From Frankia sp. QA3 (GTDB lineage: Bacteria; Actinomycetota; Actinomycetes; Frankiales; Frankiaceae), in NCBI RefSeq assembly GCF_000262465.1, contig NZ_CM001489.1, positions 5,709,552 to 5,773,551 on the forward strand: 64,000 nucleotides of DNA, written 5' to 3'. Of this stretch, positions 50,291 to 58,971 are shown in pieces (the first letter of the stretch is position 1; each line of letters opens with the position of its first letter). Under the pieces are notes generated by a model, which did not search any database, was not told where the DNA came from, and saw nothing but the letters and a program-made list of their open reading frames with translations. Position numbers and translations under genes: made by a program.

Positions 50291-50325
50291 CAGCGCGCCA
50301 CCTCCGGCGAGTTCGGTCATCACGC

Positions 50326-52422
50326 TCACTCGTTCCCGTTCTGCTGCGCTGTGCCACTACCCGTGCCGGTGCCACCGCCACCGGCGGCGCCGCCGCGGTT
50401 GGGCGTCCCGCCGTTGCCGGCGGACAGGCCCAGCAGGCCCGTCCGACTCGGGGACGGGGTCGGCTGGGGCTGGGTGACCGCGGGGCTCGGGCTGGGGTTG
50501 TCCGGCTGCTCGGTCGGCTGCTGGTCGGTCGGCGGCGCCTGGGTGGGGCTCGGCGGCGGGGTGGTCTGGACCTGCGTGGCGACCGAGAGCTGGACCGTCG
50601 ACCCGCGGGGGACGTTCCCACCGGAGGGCTCCTGGTCGGTGACGGTGCCGGGCGTCACGTTGTTGTTCGCCACCGACTGCTGGGTCGCGTGCAGGCCGTA
50701 GCGGCCGAGCTCGGCGACCGCGTTCTCGTAGGAGCGGTTGCGCACGTCGGGCACGTTGACGTTGGAGCTGACCACGTTGAGCAGGACGGTGCTGCCGGGC
50801 TTGACGGCTGATCCCACCTGCGGGTCGGTGCTGTCGACCGTTCCGATCTTGTGGCTCGTCGCGTTCGCGTAGGGCACGGAGTTCGGCACCAGCCCCAGCC
50901 CGCGCAGCTCCGACTCCGCGGCGGACTGCGACTTGCCGACGAGGTCGTTCGGGATCGAGACGTCGCCGGCGGCCTTGCCGATCGTCAGGGTGATGACCCC
51001 GTCGACGTCGACCTGCTTGCCCTCGGCCGGGTCGACCTTGGTGACCCGGCCTGCCATGTCCGGCGCGTCCACCGAGGTGATCTCCACGCGCCCGGTGAAG
51101 CCGGTGCTCTGGAGCCGGGCGCGGGCCTGCTGCTCGTTCTGGCCGACGAGCCCACTCGGGACGGGGATCTGCTTGGCGGTCTGGGTGCCGTTGCCGCCGC
51201 CGAGGAAGGTGGTCGCGAGCAGCACCACCGCGACGAACACCACCACGATCCCGAGGCCGGCGAGGATGTACTTCCACGCCTGGGACCGCTGCTGGTCGGG
51301 CACCGCGCGGCGGTCGATGGCGCCGGTGACGTCGTAACGGTCGAACGGCCCGGTGCCGAACCGGCCGTCGTCGTAGTGATCGTCGCGGTAGGAGGTCGCG
51401 TCGTCATCGAAACGGTCGTCGGGGTAGCGGTCCCGGGTCGGGTAACCCGCCCGGTCGCCCCGGCCGAGCAGCGCGGTGCCGGCGGTGGCCGCGGGGCCGA
51501 GGGTGGTGGCGGCACCGCTGGCGCCACCGCCTCCCATCATGGCCTGCACCCGGCGTCCCGCCAATGCCCGTTCCAGATCGTCGCGCATCTCACCTGCGGT
51601 GAGGTAGCGGTCGTCCGGGTCCTTCTCCATCGCCTTCAGCACGATCGCGTCGGCCTCGGGGGAGATGTCGCGGTCATGCGCTGACGGCGGGTCGGGATCC
51701 TCCCGGACGTGCTGGTAGGCGACCGCGACCGGGTTGTCCCCGCGGAACGGCGGGGAGCCGGTGAGCAGCTCGTAGAGCAGCACCCCGGTGGTGTAGACGT
51801 CGCTGCGGGCGTCGACGCGGGCCCCGCGGGCCTGCTCCGGGGACAGGTACTGGGCGGTGCCGATCACCGCCGCCGTCGCCGTCATCGTCGAGGAGGTGGC
51901 GGTGGTGGCGCGGGCGATGCCGAAGTCCATCACCTTGACCGAGCCGTCCGGGCTCAGCATCACGTTCGCCGGCTTGATGTCCCGGTGGATGATCCCCATC
52001 CGGTGGCTGTAGTCCAGCGCGGCGCAGACGTCGGAGGTGATCTCCATGGCGCGGCGCTCGGTGAACCGGCCCTCGGCCTGCAGCGCGTCGCGCAGCGTCC
52101 GGCCCTCGATGAACTCCATGACGATGTACGGGATGTGGGTCCCGTTGATGACGTCCTCGCCGGTGTCGTACACCGAGACGATCGCCGGATGGTTCAGGGC
52201 GGCGGAGGACTGCGCCTCGCGCCTGAACCGGGCGAGGAAGGTGGGGTCGCGGGCGAGGTCCGCACGCAGCGTCTTGATCGCGACCTCGCGCCCGAGCCGG
52301 ATGTCGCGGCCCCGATAGACCTCGGCCATCCCGCCGTAGCCGATGCCCGCGCCCAGCTCGTAGCGGCCACCGATGAGCTGCGGCGCCGCGTCGGGCGTGT
52401 ACATCTCCGTCGCGTCGGTCAC
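50326..52422 (-). CDS. pknB: PASTA-domain Ser/Thr protein kinase PknB
   Basis: 698 aa. Kinase domain 18-285: GIGYGGMAEVYRG (P-loop), VAIKTL (Lys), HRDIKPANVML (catalytic loop), DFGIARATTATSSTMTATAAVIGTAQYLSPEQ (activation loop with Thr/Ser sites). Then a charged juxtamembrane region, one membrane helix YILAGLGIVVVFVAVVLLATTFLG, and three PASTA repeats (about residues 415-610) that sense muropeptides or lipid II. The last 90 residues are Pro/Gln-rich. PknB-type kinases control cell-wall synthesis and division. ATGA overlap with pknA. Confidence 0.96.
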   Translation of the reverse strand: MTDATEMYTPDAAPQLIGGRYELGAGIGYGGMAEVYRGRDIRLGREVAIKTLRADLARDPTFLARFRREAQSSAALNHPAIVSVYDTGEDVINGTHIPYIVMEFIEGRTLRDALQAEGRFTERRAMEITSDVCAALDYSHRMGIIHRDIKPANVMLSPDGSVKVMDFGIARATTATSSTMTATAAVIGTAQYLSPEQARGARVDARSDVYTTGVLLYELLTGSPPFRGDNPVAVAYQHVREDPDPPSAHDRDISPEADAIVLKAMEKDPDDRYLTAGEMRDDLERALAGRRVQAMMGGGGASGAATTLGPAATAGTALLGRGDRAGYPTRDRYPDDRFDDDATSYRDDHYDDGRFGTGPFDRYDVTGAIDRRAVPDQQRSQAWKYILAGLGIVVVFVAVVLLATTFLGGGNGTQTAKQIPVPSGLVGQNEQQARARLQSTGFTGRVEITSVDAPDMAGRVTKVDPAEGKQVDVDGVITLTIGKAAGDVSIPNDLVGKSQSAAESELRGLGLVPNSVPYANATSHKIGTVDSTDPQVGSAVKPGSTVLLNVVSSNVNVPDVRNRSYENAVAELGRYGLHATQQSVANNNVTPGTVTDQEPSGGNVPRGSTVQLSVATQVQTTPPPSPTQAPPTDQQPTEQPDNPSPSPAVTQPQPTPSPSRTGLLGLSAGNGGTPNRGGAAGGGGTGTGSGTAQQNGNE

Positions 52423-54092
52423 GAATACTCCCCTGCCGTCGCCCCTCCCGCGTCGGAGAGCGCCGACCCGGCGTTGCCGCTGACGATTTCATCACCGAAT
52501 GCGATCGCGTACACCACCCCTGGTGGTGTGGCCGCCGAGTTCGATTCAGAGCCCTTGCTGGAAAACAGCTTGTTGGTCACGAAGGCGGTGACGGCCACCG
52601 TCAGGATCAGCAGGATGATCAGGACTGGTAGTGGCATCGGCCGCCGGGCCGCCGGACCGGAGCGGCGTCGGGCCGCCCGGCCCTGCCACGCCGCGTCGGG
52701 CTCGCCGGGGCCCGCCGGGCCGCCCGGCGATCGGGACCACGACGGAGGACCCGGCTGGTAGAGCGTGCCCGGGTCGCGGTTGTCGCCGCGGTCGGCCGCC
52801 CGGTAGCCCTGGTCCCCATAGCCCTGGTCCCCATAGCCGGACTCGCCGCCGTAGCCGCCCGGCCCCCCCCGGTAGGTGGGGTCACCGTACCCCGTGTCGG
52901 CGCCGAACGACGGGCTGTGCATCGCCGTCGCGGGCAGCTCGGCGACGCCGTGCGGGGGGCCGGCCGGACCGCCGGGTACCGCCTGGGTGTGGTCCGGCCC
53001 CGAGCCGGCCCGTCCCGGCCCGCTGGTCCGCCCGGACGGGGCGGTCGGCGGCGGGGGAGCGACCCAGGACGGCGGCCGGTTGCGGGAGGTGGGGCGGTGC
53101 GGGCGGCCGCCGGGGCCGGCGGGCGGCAGGCCGGTGCCCGGGCCGGGGTGGCGCGCGGTCACGTCCGGCGCGCCGCCCAGGCCCGGCCACCGACCGGCGT
53201 CCGGACTCCACAGGCTGCGCCGGATGCCCGCGGCGGAACGGGCGAACGCGCCCGCGGAACTCGGCCGGCGCGCGGGGTCCTTGGCCATGGCCGACTCGAC
53301 CAGCGCCCGCACCTGGTACGGGATGTCGGCCGGCAGCGGCGGCGGGGTGTCCTGCTGGTGGGCCATCACCACGACGATCGGGTTGCGGTCGTCGAAGGGT
53401 CGGCGTCCGGCGAGGCACTCGTAGGCGACGACGCCGAGCGAGTAGACGTCGCTGGCCGGCGTCACCGGCCGCCCCGACGCCTGCTCGGGTGAGACGTAGT
53501 ACGCCGTGCCCATCATGATGCCGGTCGCGGTCAGCGGGGCGGCGTCCACGGCGCGGGCGATGCCGAAGTCGGTGACCTTGACCGCGCCGTCCGGGCGCAG
53601 CAGCAGGTTGCCGGGCTTGACGTCGCGGTGGACGACGCCGAGGGCGTGGGCGGCCTGCAGCGCGTCGGCGGCCTGGCCGAGGATGTCCAGCATCCGCTCG
53701 GGCGACAGCCGCTTCTCCCGGTGCAGCGCGGCCGACAGCGGCTCGCCCTCCACCAGCTCCATCACCAGGTAGGCCGTGGGGTAGTCGTCCGCGGTGGCGA
53801 CCTCGCCGTAGTCGTAGACCGAGGCGACCCCGGGATGCGACAGCCGGGCGGCGTGGCGGGCCTCGCCGCGGAAGCGCACCAGGAACGACTCGTCGCTGGC
53901 GTACTCCGGGCGCAGCAGCTTCACCGCGACCGGGCGGCCGAGGGTCTGGTCGAGGCCCCGCCAGACCTCGCCCATGCCGCCCGCGGCGATCCGGCCGTCG
54001 AGCCGGTACCGGTTGTCCAGGACGGTGTTCGGCGAGGCGGCGCCCGCGAACGGCTGCGACGGTGAGGTGGGGTTGCCCGGCGAGTTGTTCAT
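52419..54092 (-). CDS. pknA: Ser/Thr protein kinase PknA
   Basis: 557 aa. Kinase domain about 27-290: IAAGGMGEVWRGLD, VAVKLLRPE, HRDVKPGNLLLRPDG and DFGIARAVDAAPLTATGIMMGTAYYVSPEQ. A long Pro/Gly/Tyr-rich linker, with short YGDQG repeats, leads to one membrane helix near residue 510 (LPVLIILLILTVAVTAFVTNKLF) and a short extracytoplasmic tail without PASTA domains, as in other PknA proteins. It overlaps pknB and pbpA by 4 bases each. Confidence 0.95.
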   Translation of the reverse strand: MNNSPGNPTSPSQPFAGAASPNTVLDNRYRLDGRIAAGGMGEVWRGLDQTLGRPVAVKLLRPEYASDESFLVRFRGEARHAARLSHPGVASVYDYGEVATADDYPTAYLVMELVEGEPLSAALHREKRLSPERMLDILGQAADALQAAHALGVVHRDVKPGNLLLRPDGAVKVTDFGIARAVDAAPLTATGIMMGTAYYVSPEQASGRPVTPASDVYSLGVVAYECLAGRRPFDDRNPIVVVMAHQQDTPPPLPADIPYQVRALVESAMAKDPARRPSSAGAFARSAAGIRRSLWSPDAGRWPGLGGAPDVTARHPGPGTGLPPAGPGGRPHRPTSRNRPPSWVAPPPPTAPSGRTSGPGRAGSGPDHTQAVPGGPAGPPHGVAELPATAMHSPSFGADTGYGDPTYRGGPGGYGGESGYGDQGYGDQGYRAADRGDNRDPGTLYQPGPPSWSRSPGGPAGPGEPDAAWQGRAARRRSGPAARRPMPLPVLIILLILTVAVTAFVTNKLFSSKGSESNSAATPPGVVYAIAFGDEIVSGNAGSALSDAGGATAGEYS

Positions 54093-55534
54093 GGTGTGTC
54101 CAATGCGGCCTGCATGACCTGTTTCGCGACAGGAGCGGCGATGGCACCGCCGGTGCCCAGCTCGCCCCCGCCGTCCTCGACGATGACGGCGATCGCCACC
54201 TTGGGCGCGTCCGACGGGGCGAACCCGACGAACCAGGCGTGCGGTGCCTCGCCCGGGCCGTGTTCCGCGGTTCCGGTCTTCCCGGCGACGGAGACGCCGT
54301 CGATGCGCGCCTTGCGGCCCGTTCCCGACGTCACCACGCTCTCCATCATGGTCGTGAGTTCGGCGGCGACGTCGCTGCTCACCGGCTTGCCGAGTTCCTT
54401 GGGGTCGGTCCGGCTGATCGTCTTCTTGTCCGGGCCGCGCAGCTCGGAGACGAGGTAGGGCTTCATCTCGGTGCCACCGTTGGCGATCGCCGCGACCACC
54501 TCCGCCATCTGTAGGGGCGTGACCCGGACGTTGTACTGGCCGATCGCCGACTGCGCCGTCTGCGCGCCGTCGAGCTTGGCCGGGAAAACGCTGCGGGCCT
54601 GCTGCAAGGGGAAGTCGGGGAAGGTCGCGTTCAGGCCGAACGCCTCGGCCTGCTTGCGCAGCGTCTCGGCGCCGAGGTCGATGCCGAGCTGTGCGAACGC
54701 GGTGTTGCAGGAGATGGTCAGCGCGTGGCTAAGGGTATCGGTCTCGCCGTCGCCGCACCGCTCGCCGCCGAAGTTCGGCAGCCGCACCGTGCTCAGCGGC
54801 AGCTGGAGCTCGTCGGGCGCCGGCACGCGGTCGTCGGGCTGGTGGCCCTGCGACAGCGCCGCCGCGGCGGTGATGAGCTTGAACGTCGACCCCGGCGGAT
54901 AGGTCCGCTGCGTCGCCCGGTTCAGCAGCGGCTGGGCGGGGTCGCCGGAGAGCACCCCGTAGGCGTCGGTCGCCGTCTTCTCGGTGTGGCTGGCCAGCGG
55001 GCTCGGGTCGTAGGACGGGCTGGTCACCATCGCCAGGATGGCGCCGGTGGACGGGTCCAGCGCCACCACGGCGCCCTTGCGGTTGCCCAGCGCCTGCGCG
55101 GCGGCCTGCTGGACCGCGGGCACGATCGTGGTGACCACGGAGCCGCCGCGGCGCTGCTTGTTGGTGAACAGGCCGGTCACCCGGCTGGCCAGCAGCCGGT
55201 CGTCGTCGCCGGAGAGGAACACGTCCTGGGAGCGCTCCAGCCCGGCGGCGGTGAACAGCGTGTAGTAGCCGGTGATGTCGGAATAGAGCTTTCCGCTCGG
55301 GTACTGCCGCTGGAACTTGTACTGGTCGTTCGACGGGACCGAGCGGGCGATCTCCACGTCCCCCGCGACGATCGCCCCGCGTTCCCGTTCGAGCCGTTCG
55401 GTGATCTGGCGCCCGTTGGTCGGCTGGGTCTTGAGGTCACCGGCCTCGCCGACCTGCAGCCAGTTGGCGTTCACCAGCAGCGCGGTGAACAGGACCAGGC
55501 AGGCGATGGCAACCTTGCGCACCGGGCGGTTCAT
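54089..55534 (-). CDS. pbpA: Class B penicillin-binding protein PbpA
   Basis: 481 aa: an N-terminal membrane anchor (VAIACLVLFTALLVNANWLQV), a dimerisation region and a transpeptidase domain with all motifs: YPPGSTFKLI (active Ser in SxxK), ISCNTA (SxN) and GKTGTAEHG (KTG). It cross-links peptidoglycan stems and pairs with the SEDS protein RodA next to it. The ATG at 55534 overlaps the rodA stop; the open frame continues upstream inside rodA but is not coding. In mycobacteria PbpA works in septation and is influenced by PknB. Confidence 0.96.
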   Translation of the reverse strand: MNRPVRKVAIACLVLFTALLVNANWLQVGEAGDLKTQPTNGRQITERLERERGAIVAGDVEIARSVPSNDQYKFQRQYPSGKLYSDITGYYTLFTAAGLERSQDVFLSGDDDRLLASRVTGLFTNKQRRGGSVVTTIVPAVQQAAAQALGNRKGAVVALDPSTGAILAMVTSPSYDPSPLASHTEKTATDAYGVLSGDPAQPLLNRATQRTYPPGSTFKLITAAAALSQGHQPDDRVPAPDELQLPLSTVRLPNFGGERCGDGETDTLSHALTISCNTAFAQLGIDLGAETLRKQAEAFGLNATFPDFPLQQARSVFPAKLDGAQTAQSAIGQYNVRVTPLQMAEVVAAIANGGTEMKPYLVSELRGPDKKTISRTDPKELGKPVSSDVAAELTTMMESVVTSGTGRKARIDGVSVAGKTGTAEHGPGEAPHAWFVGFAPSDAPKVAIAVIVEDGGGELGTGGAIAAPVAKQVMQAALDTP

Positions 55535-57027
55535 GTCGTCTTCACCACCTGGGTGGGGCTGTCGGCGACCGCGCCCGGATCGAACAGCGGGGCGTCCGAC
55601 GCCGGCTCGGGCGCGCGGCGTGCGCTGTCGCTGACCCGCAACAGCAACGCGATGATCGCTGCGTTGGCCACGATGGACGACCCACCATAGGAGACGAACG
55701 GCAGGGTGAGCCCGGTCAGTGGGATGAGTCGCATCACCCCGCCGACCTGCACGAACACCTGGAGCGCCAGGGTGAACGACAGCCCGGTCGCCAGCAGCTT
55801 GCCGAAGGGGTCCTTCGCGCCGAGGGCCGCGCGCAGGCCGCGCAGCACGATCAGCGCGTACAGCGTCAGGATCGCCATCACCCCGGTGAGCCCCAGCTCC
55901 TCGCCGAGGCTGGCCATGATGAAGTCGGTGTTGGCGAAGGGCACCTTCTGCGGGTGGCCCTCGCCGAGGCCCGTGCCGGTCAGCCCGCCGGCCGCGAACC
56001 CGTACAGACCCTGCACGAGCTGGTAGGAGGTGTCCGACGGGTTGTTGCCGTCGAAGGCGTGCAGCCAGCCGTCGACGCGGACCTGGACGTGGCTGAACAT
56101 GCTGTGCGCGAGCACGGCGCCGAGCATGAACAGCACGAACCCGACCAGGATCCACGACGCCCGCTCGGTGGCGACGTAGAGCACGACCATGAACATCCCG
56201 AAGAACAGCAGCGAGGAACCGAGGTCCTTCTGCACGATCAGGATGCCGAGGCTCGCCAGCCACGCCACCAGGACCGGGCCCAGGTCACGGGCGCGCGGCA
56301 GCTTCAACCCGAGCACGGACCGCGACGCCACGGACAGGACGTCCCGCTTGTTCACGAGGTAGCCGGCGAAGAAGACCAGAATGATGATCTTTGAAACCTC
56401 GCTCGGCTGGAACGAGAACGGCCCGACGCGCAGCCAGAGCCGGGCGCCGTTGATGGTGGTGCCGATGCGCGGGACGATCGGCAGCAGCAGGCCGACGATG
56501 CCCACCAGCCCGGCCGTGTAGGCGTAGCGGGCGAGCTTGCGGTGATCGCGCACCAGTGCCAGCACCAGGACGAAGACGAAGACCGCCAGCAGGGTCCAGA
56601 CGAGCTGCACCTGGGCGGCGCTGGGCGGGATGTGGGTGCCGGCCTGCTTGGCCGCCTGGCTCTTGGCCAGGTCGAGTCGATAGATCATGACCAGGCCGAG
56701 GCCGTTGAGGGCGACGACGACCGGCAGCAGCACCGGGTCGGCCGCCGGCGCGAACCGGCGGACCGCGAGGTGCGCGAGCGCCCACAGGCAGAAGAAGCCC
56801 AGGCCGATCGAGAAGATGCCGAGCGAGAGCTCGCCGATGTCGGCGAACGTCAGCGCGGCCAGCGCGCTGGTGGCCAGCACCCCGGCGAAGACCAGCAGGA
56901 CGAGCTCGCGCCGGCGGTACGGCGGCAGGTCGGTGCCCTGCGGTAGCGGCAGGCCGGCGAACGTCGCGGTGAGGTCCGCCGACCTCGGCCTGCGCAGCGG
57001 AGGAAGGGGGATCGGCGGGCGGGTCAT
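55531..57027 (-). CDS. rodA: RodA/FtsW SEDS peptidoglycan glycosyltransferase
   Basis: 498 aa with ten or more membrane helices. SEDS motifs: INGARLWLRVGPFSFQPSEVSKI, LVLVAWLASLGILIVQKDLGSSLLFFG with the catalytic Asp in QKDLGS, and the C-terminal LPFVSYGGSSIVANAAIIALLL. It polymerises lipid II into glycan strands with PbpA as partner. It starts 13 bases after the ppp stop. Confidence 0.95.
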   Translation of the reverse strand: MTRPPIPLPPLRRPRSADLTATFAGLPLPQGTDLPPYRRRELVLLVFAGVLATSALAALTFADIGELSLGIFSIGLGFFCLWALAHLAVRRFAPAADPVLLPVVVALNGLGLVMIYRLDLAKSQAAKQAGTHIPPSAAQVQLVWTLLAVFVFVLVLALVRDHRKLARYAYTAGLVGIVGLLLPIVPRIGTTINGARLWLRVGPFSFQPSEVSKIIILVFFAGYLVNKRDVLSVASRSVLGLKLPRARDLGPVLVAWLASLGILIVQKDLGSSLLFFGMFMVVLYVATERASWILVGFVLFMLGAVLAHSMFSHVQVRVDGWLHAFDGNNPSDTSYQLVQGLYGFAAGGLTGTGLGEGHPQKVPFANTDFIMASLGEELGLTGVMAILTLYALIVLRGLRAALGAKDPFGKLLATGLSFTLALQVFVQVGGVMRLIPLTGLTLPFVSYGGSSIVANAAIIALLLRVSDSARRAPEPASDAPLFDPGAVADSPTQVVKTT

Positions 57028-57040
57028 CGCTGGCCTGAGG

Positions 57041-58471
57041 TCACGGTGACGGGGTGGGTACGGGCGTGCTGGGGCAGCCTGGGACGGCGAAGCCCGCGGG
57101 GCTCGCCTGCTGGCACGCCGCAGGCAGCAGGCCGGCGGCGGGGTCCAGCGACGGGGACTTGGGACGGTTGGTCGGGGACGGACTGGGCGCCGCGCTGACC
57201 GCCGGCCGCGTCGGGCTCGGCGTGTGCAGCCGCGCGATGATCCGCTTGCCCTCGTCCCGGCTGTCGGCCGGGATGCCGTGGCGCAGGTCGTCCTGATCGG
57301 CCTGGGCGACCTCGGACAGCGGCCGGTCCTGGGAGAGCACCGACGACAGCTGAATGCCGGCGATGCTGCCCTTCACCCCCTGGAACAGCGCCACCCGCCC
57401 GTCGTCGTCGACGCCGACGTAGTACTGGCCGCGCACATAGGTCCATCCCGCCGCGGCGCCCGCGACGACGAGGACGAACACGACGGTGGAGACGAACAGG
57501 ACGCGGCGCCCCGAGCGGCGTCGGCCGTCCCCGTCCCCGTCCGCGTCGTCGCTCTCGCCGTCGCCGCGGTCGCTGGCCTGCTCCTGGCGGTCCCGGCGGT
57601 GGAAACCCGACCGGCCGATCCGGGCCGCCTTCGCCGCCGCGGACTCGGTGTCGGGGTAGCGCGGATCGGGCCCGCTACGCGCGGACGCCGCCCCGGGCAC
57701 CGACCGCTTCTCCGCCGCGGCGCCCGCGACCAGCGGGTAGGGCCTGCCCTCCCCGCGGTCCTCGGAGATGTCGGCGACGACGACCGTGATGTTGTCCGGG
57801 CCACCGCCCTTGAGCGCCAGGTCGACGAGCTGGTCCACCGCCTCCTGCGGGGTGGGCAGCAGCAGCGTCTCGAGGATCGTCTCCTCGCTGACCACCCCCG
57901 ACAGGCCATCGGTGCACAGCAGGTAGCGGTCCCCGTCCCTGGCCTGACGCACCGACAGGTCGGGCTCGACCTCGCGGCCGTCCAGCGCGCGCATCAGCAG
58001 GGAGCGCTGGGGGTGGGTGTTCGCCTGCTCCGGGGTGATCCGGCCCTGGTCGACGAGGTCCTGGACCAGCGTGTGGTCGTGGGTGACCTGGCTGAGGACG
58101 CCCTCGCGCAGCAGATAGGCCCGCGAGTCCCCGACGTGCAGGACCCCGAGCATGTCCCCGGAGGAGAGCACCGCGGTCACCGTGGTGCCCATGCCGTCCA
58201 GGGCGCTGTTCTCCAGCGACATCTCGCGCAGCTGGCGGTTGGCGTCGCGGACGGCCTCGTTCAGCTCCGTCACGAGGTCGTCGCTGTCGATGTCGTCGTC
58301 GAGATCGGCCAGCCGGGAGATCACGGTGGAGCTGGCGACCTCGCCAGCGGCGTGTCCGCCCATCCCGTCGGCCACCGCCAGCAGGCGCTGCCCGGCGTAG
58401 GCGGAGTCTTCGTTTCCTTCCCGTACGTGCCCGACATCCGAGCGGACGGCGAAGTGAAGCCTGAGGCTCAC
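57041..58471 (-). CDS. ppp: PP2C-type protein phosphatase (PstP/Ppp)
   Basis: 476 aa from GTG 58471, which overlaps the fhaB stop. PPM domain 1-240: VSLRLHFAVRSDVGHVREGNEDSAY, LAVADGMGGHAAGEVAS (metal-binding Asp), HVGDSRAYLLR, LLCTDGLSGVV and GGPDNITVVVAD. A charged linker, one membrane helix VLFVSTVVFVLVVAGAAAGWTYV and a Pro-rich extracytoplasmic tail follow. It dephosphorylates PknA/PknB and their substrates. Confidence 0.95.
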   Translation of the reverse strand: MSLRLHFAVRSDVGHVREGNEDSAYAGQRLLAVADGMGGHAAGEVASSTVISRLADLDDDIDSDDLVTELNEAVRDANRQLREMSLENSALDGMGTTVTAVLSSGDMLGVLHVGDSRAYLLREGVLSQVTHDHTLVQDLVDQGRITPEQANTHPQRSLLMRALDGREVEPDLSVRQARDGDRYLLCTDGLSGVVSEETILETLLLPTPQEAVDQLVDLALKGGGPDNITVVVADISEDRGEGRPYPLVAGAAAEKRSVPGAASARSGPDPRYPDTESAAAKAARIGRSGFHRRDRQEQASDRGDGESDDADGDGDGRRRSGRRVLFVSTVVFVLVVAGAAAGWTYVRGQYYVGVDDDGRVALFQGVKGSIAGIQLSSVLSQDRPLSEVAQADQDDLRHGIPADSRDEGKRIIARLHTPSPTRPAVSAAPSPSPTNRPKSPSLDPAAGLLPAACQQASPAGFAVPGCPSTPVPTPSP

Positions 58472-58965
58472 CGGTGGAGCTCCAGGACCGTCTTCCCGAT
58501 CCTGACCGGCGCGCCGAGAGGTACCGGCATGGGACTGGTCACCTTCGAACGGTTGAGGAATGTGCCATTGGTCGAGCCCAGGTCCTCGACGAACCACTGT
58601 CCGTCGTGGGGCACGAGTCTCGCATGCCGCCCTGATGCGAAGTCATCCTCGAGGACCAGAGTCGAGTCCTGTGCCCGTCCGATGGTGACAGGTGCCGATC
58701 CTAGGGGAATCGTTGTGCCTGCCAAGTGCCCCTTGGTCACCACGAGTTTGCTCGGAGACTGTGGCTTGCGGGCTGGTTGGGGCGGGGTTCGGGGGGGTGT
58801 CGGCCGCGCCATCGGGGGTGGCTCGCGCCGCTGCTGGCGCTTCGTCGGGCCGAACATGTCCAGCCGGACGGCGCGCACGGCGACCAGGACGAATCCCCAC
58901 AGCAGGGCGAGAAAGCCGATCTTGACGATCAGCAGGACGAGTTCGCTGGGCTCGGTCGGATCCAT
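58468..58965 (-). CDS. fhaB: FhaB/FipA, membrane FHA-domain protein
   Basis: 165 aa. One membrane helix near the N-terminus (LVLLIVKIGFLALLWGFVLVAVRAV), a Pro-rich linker, then an FHA domain: TIGRAQDSTLVLEDDFASGRHARL...WFVEDLGSTNGTFLN, with the phosphothreonine-binding Arg, Ser and Asn in place. In mycobacteria FipA/FhaB links PknA/B signalling to FtsZ and FtsQ. Starts 6 bases after the fhaA stop. Confidence 0.95.
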   Translation of the reverse strand: MDPTEPSELVLLIVKIGFLALLWGFVLVAVRAVRLDMFGPTKRQQRREPPPMARPTPPRTPPQPARKPQSPSKLVVTKGHLAGTTIPLGSAPVTIGRAQDSTLVLEDDFASGRHARLVPHDGQWFVEDLGSTNGTFLNRSKVTSPMPVPLGAPVRIGKTVLELHR

Positions 58966-58971
58966 CGGCCG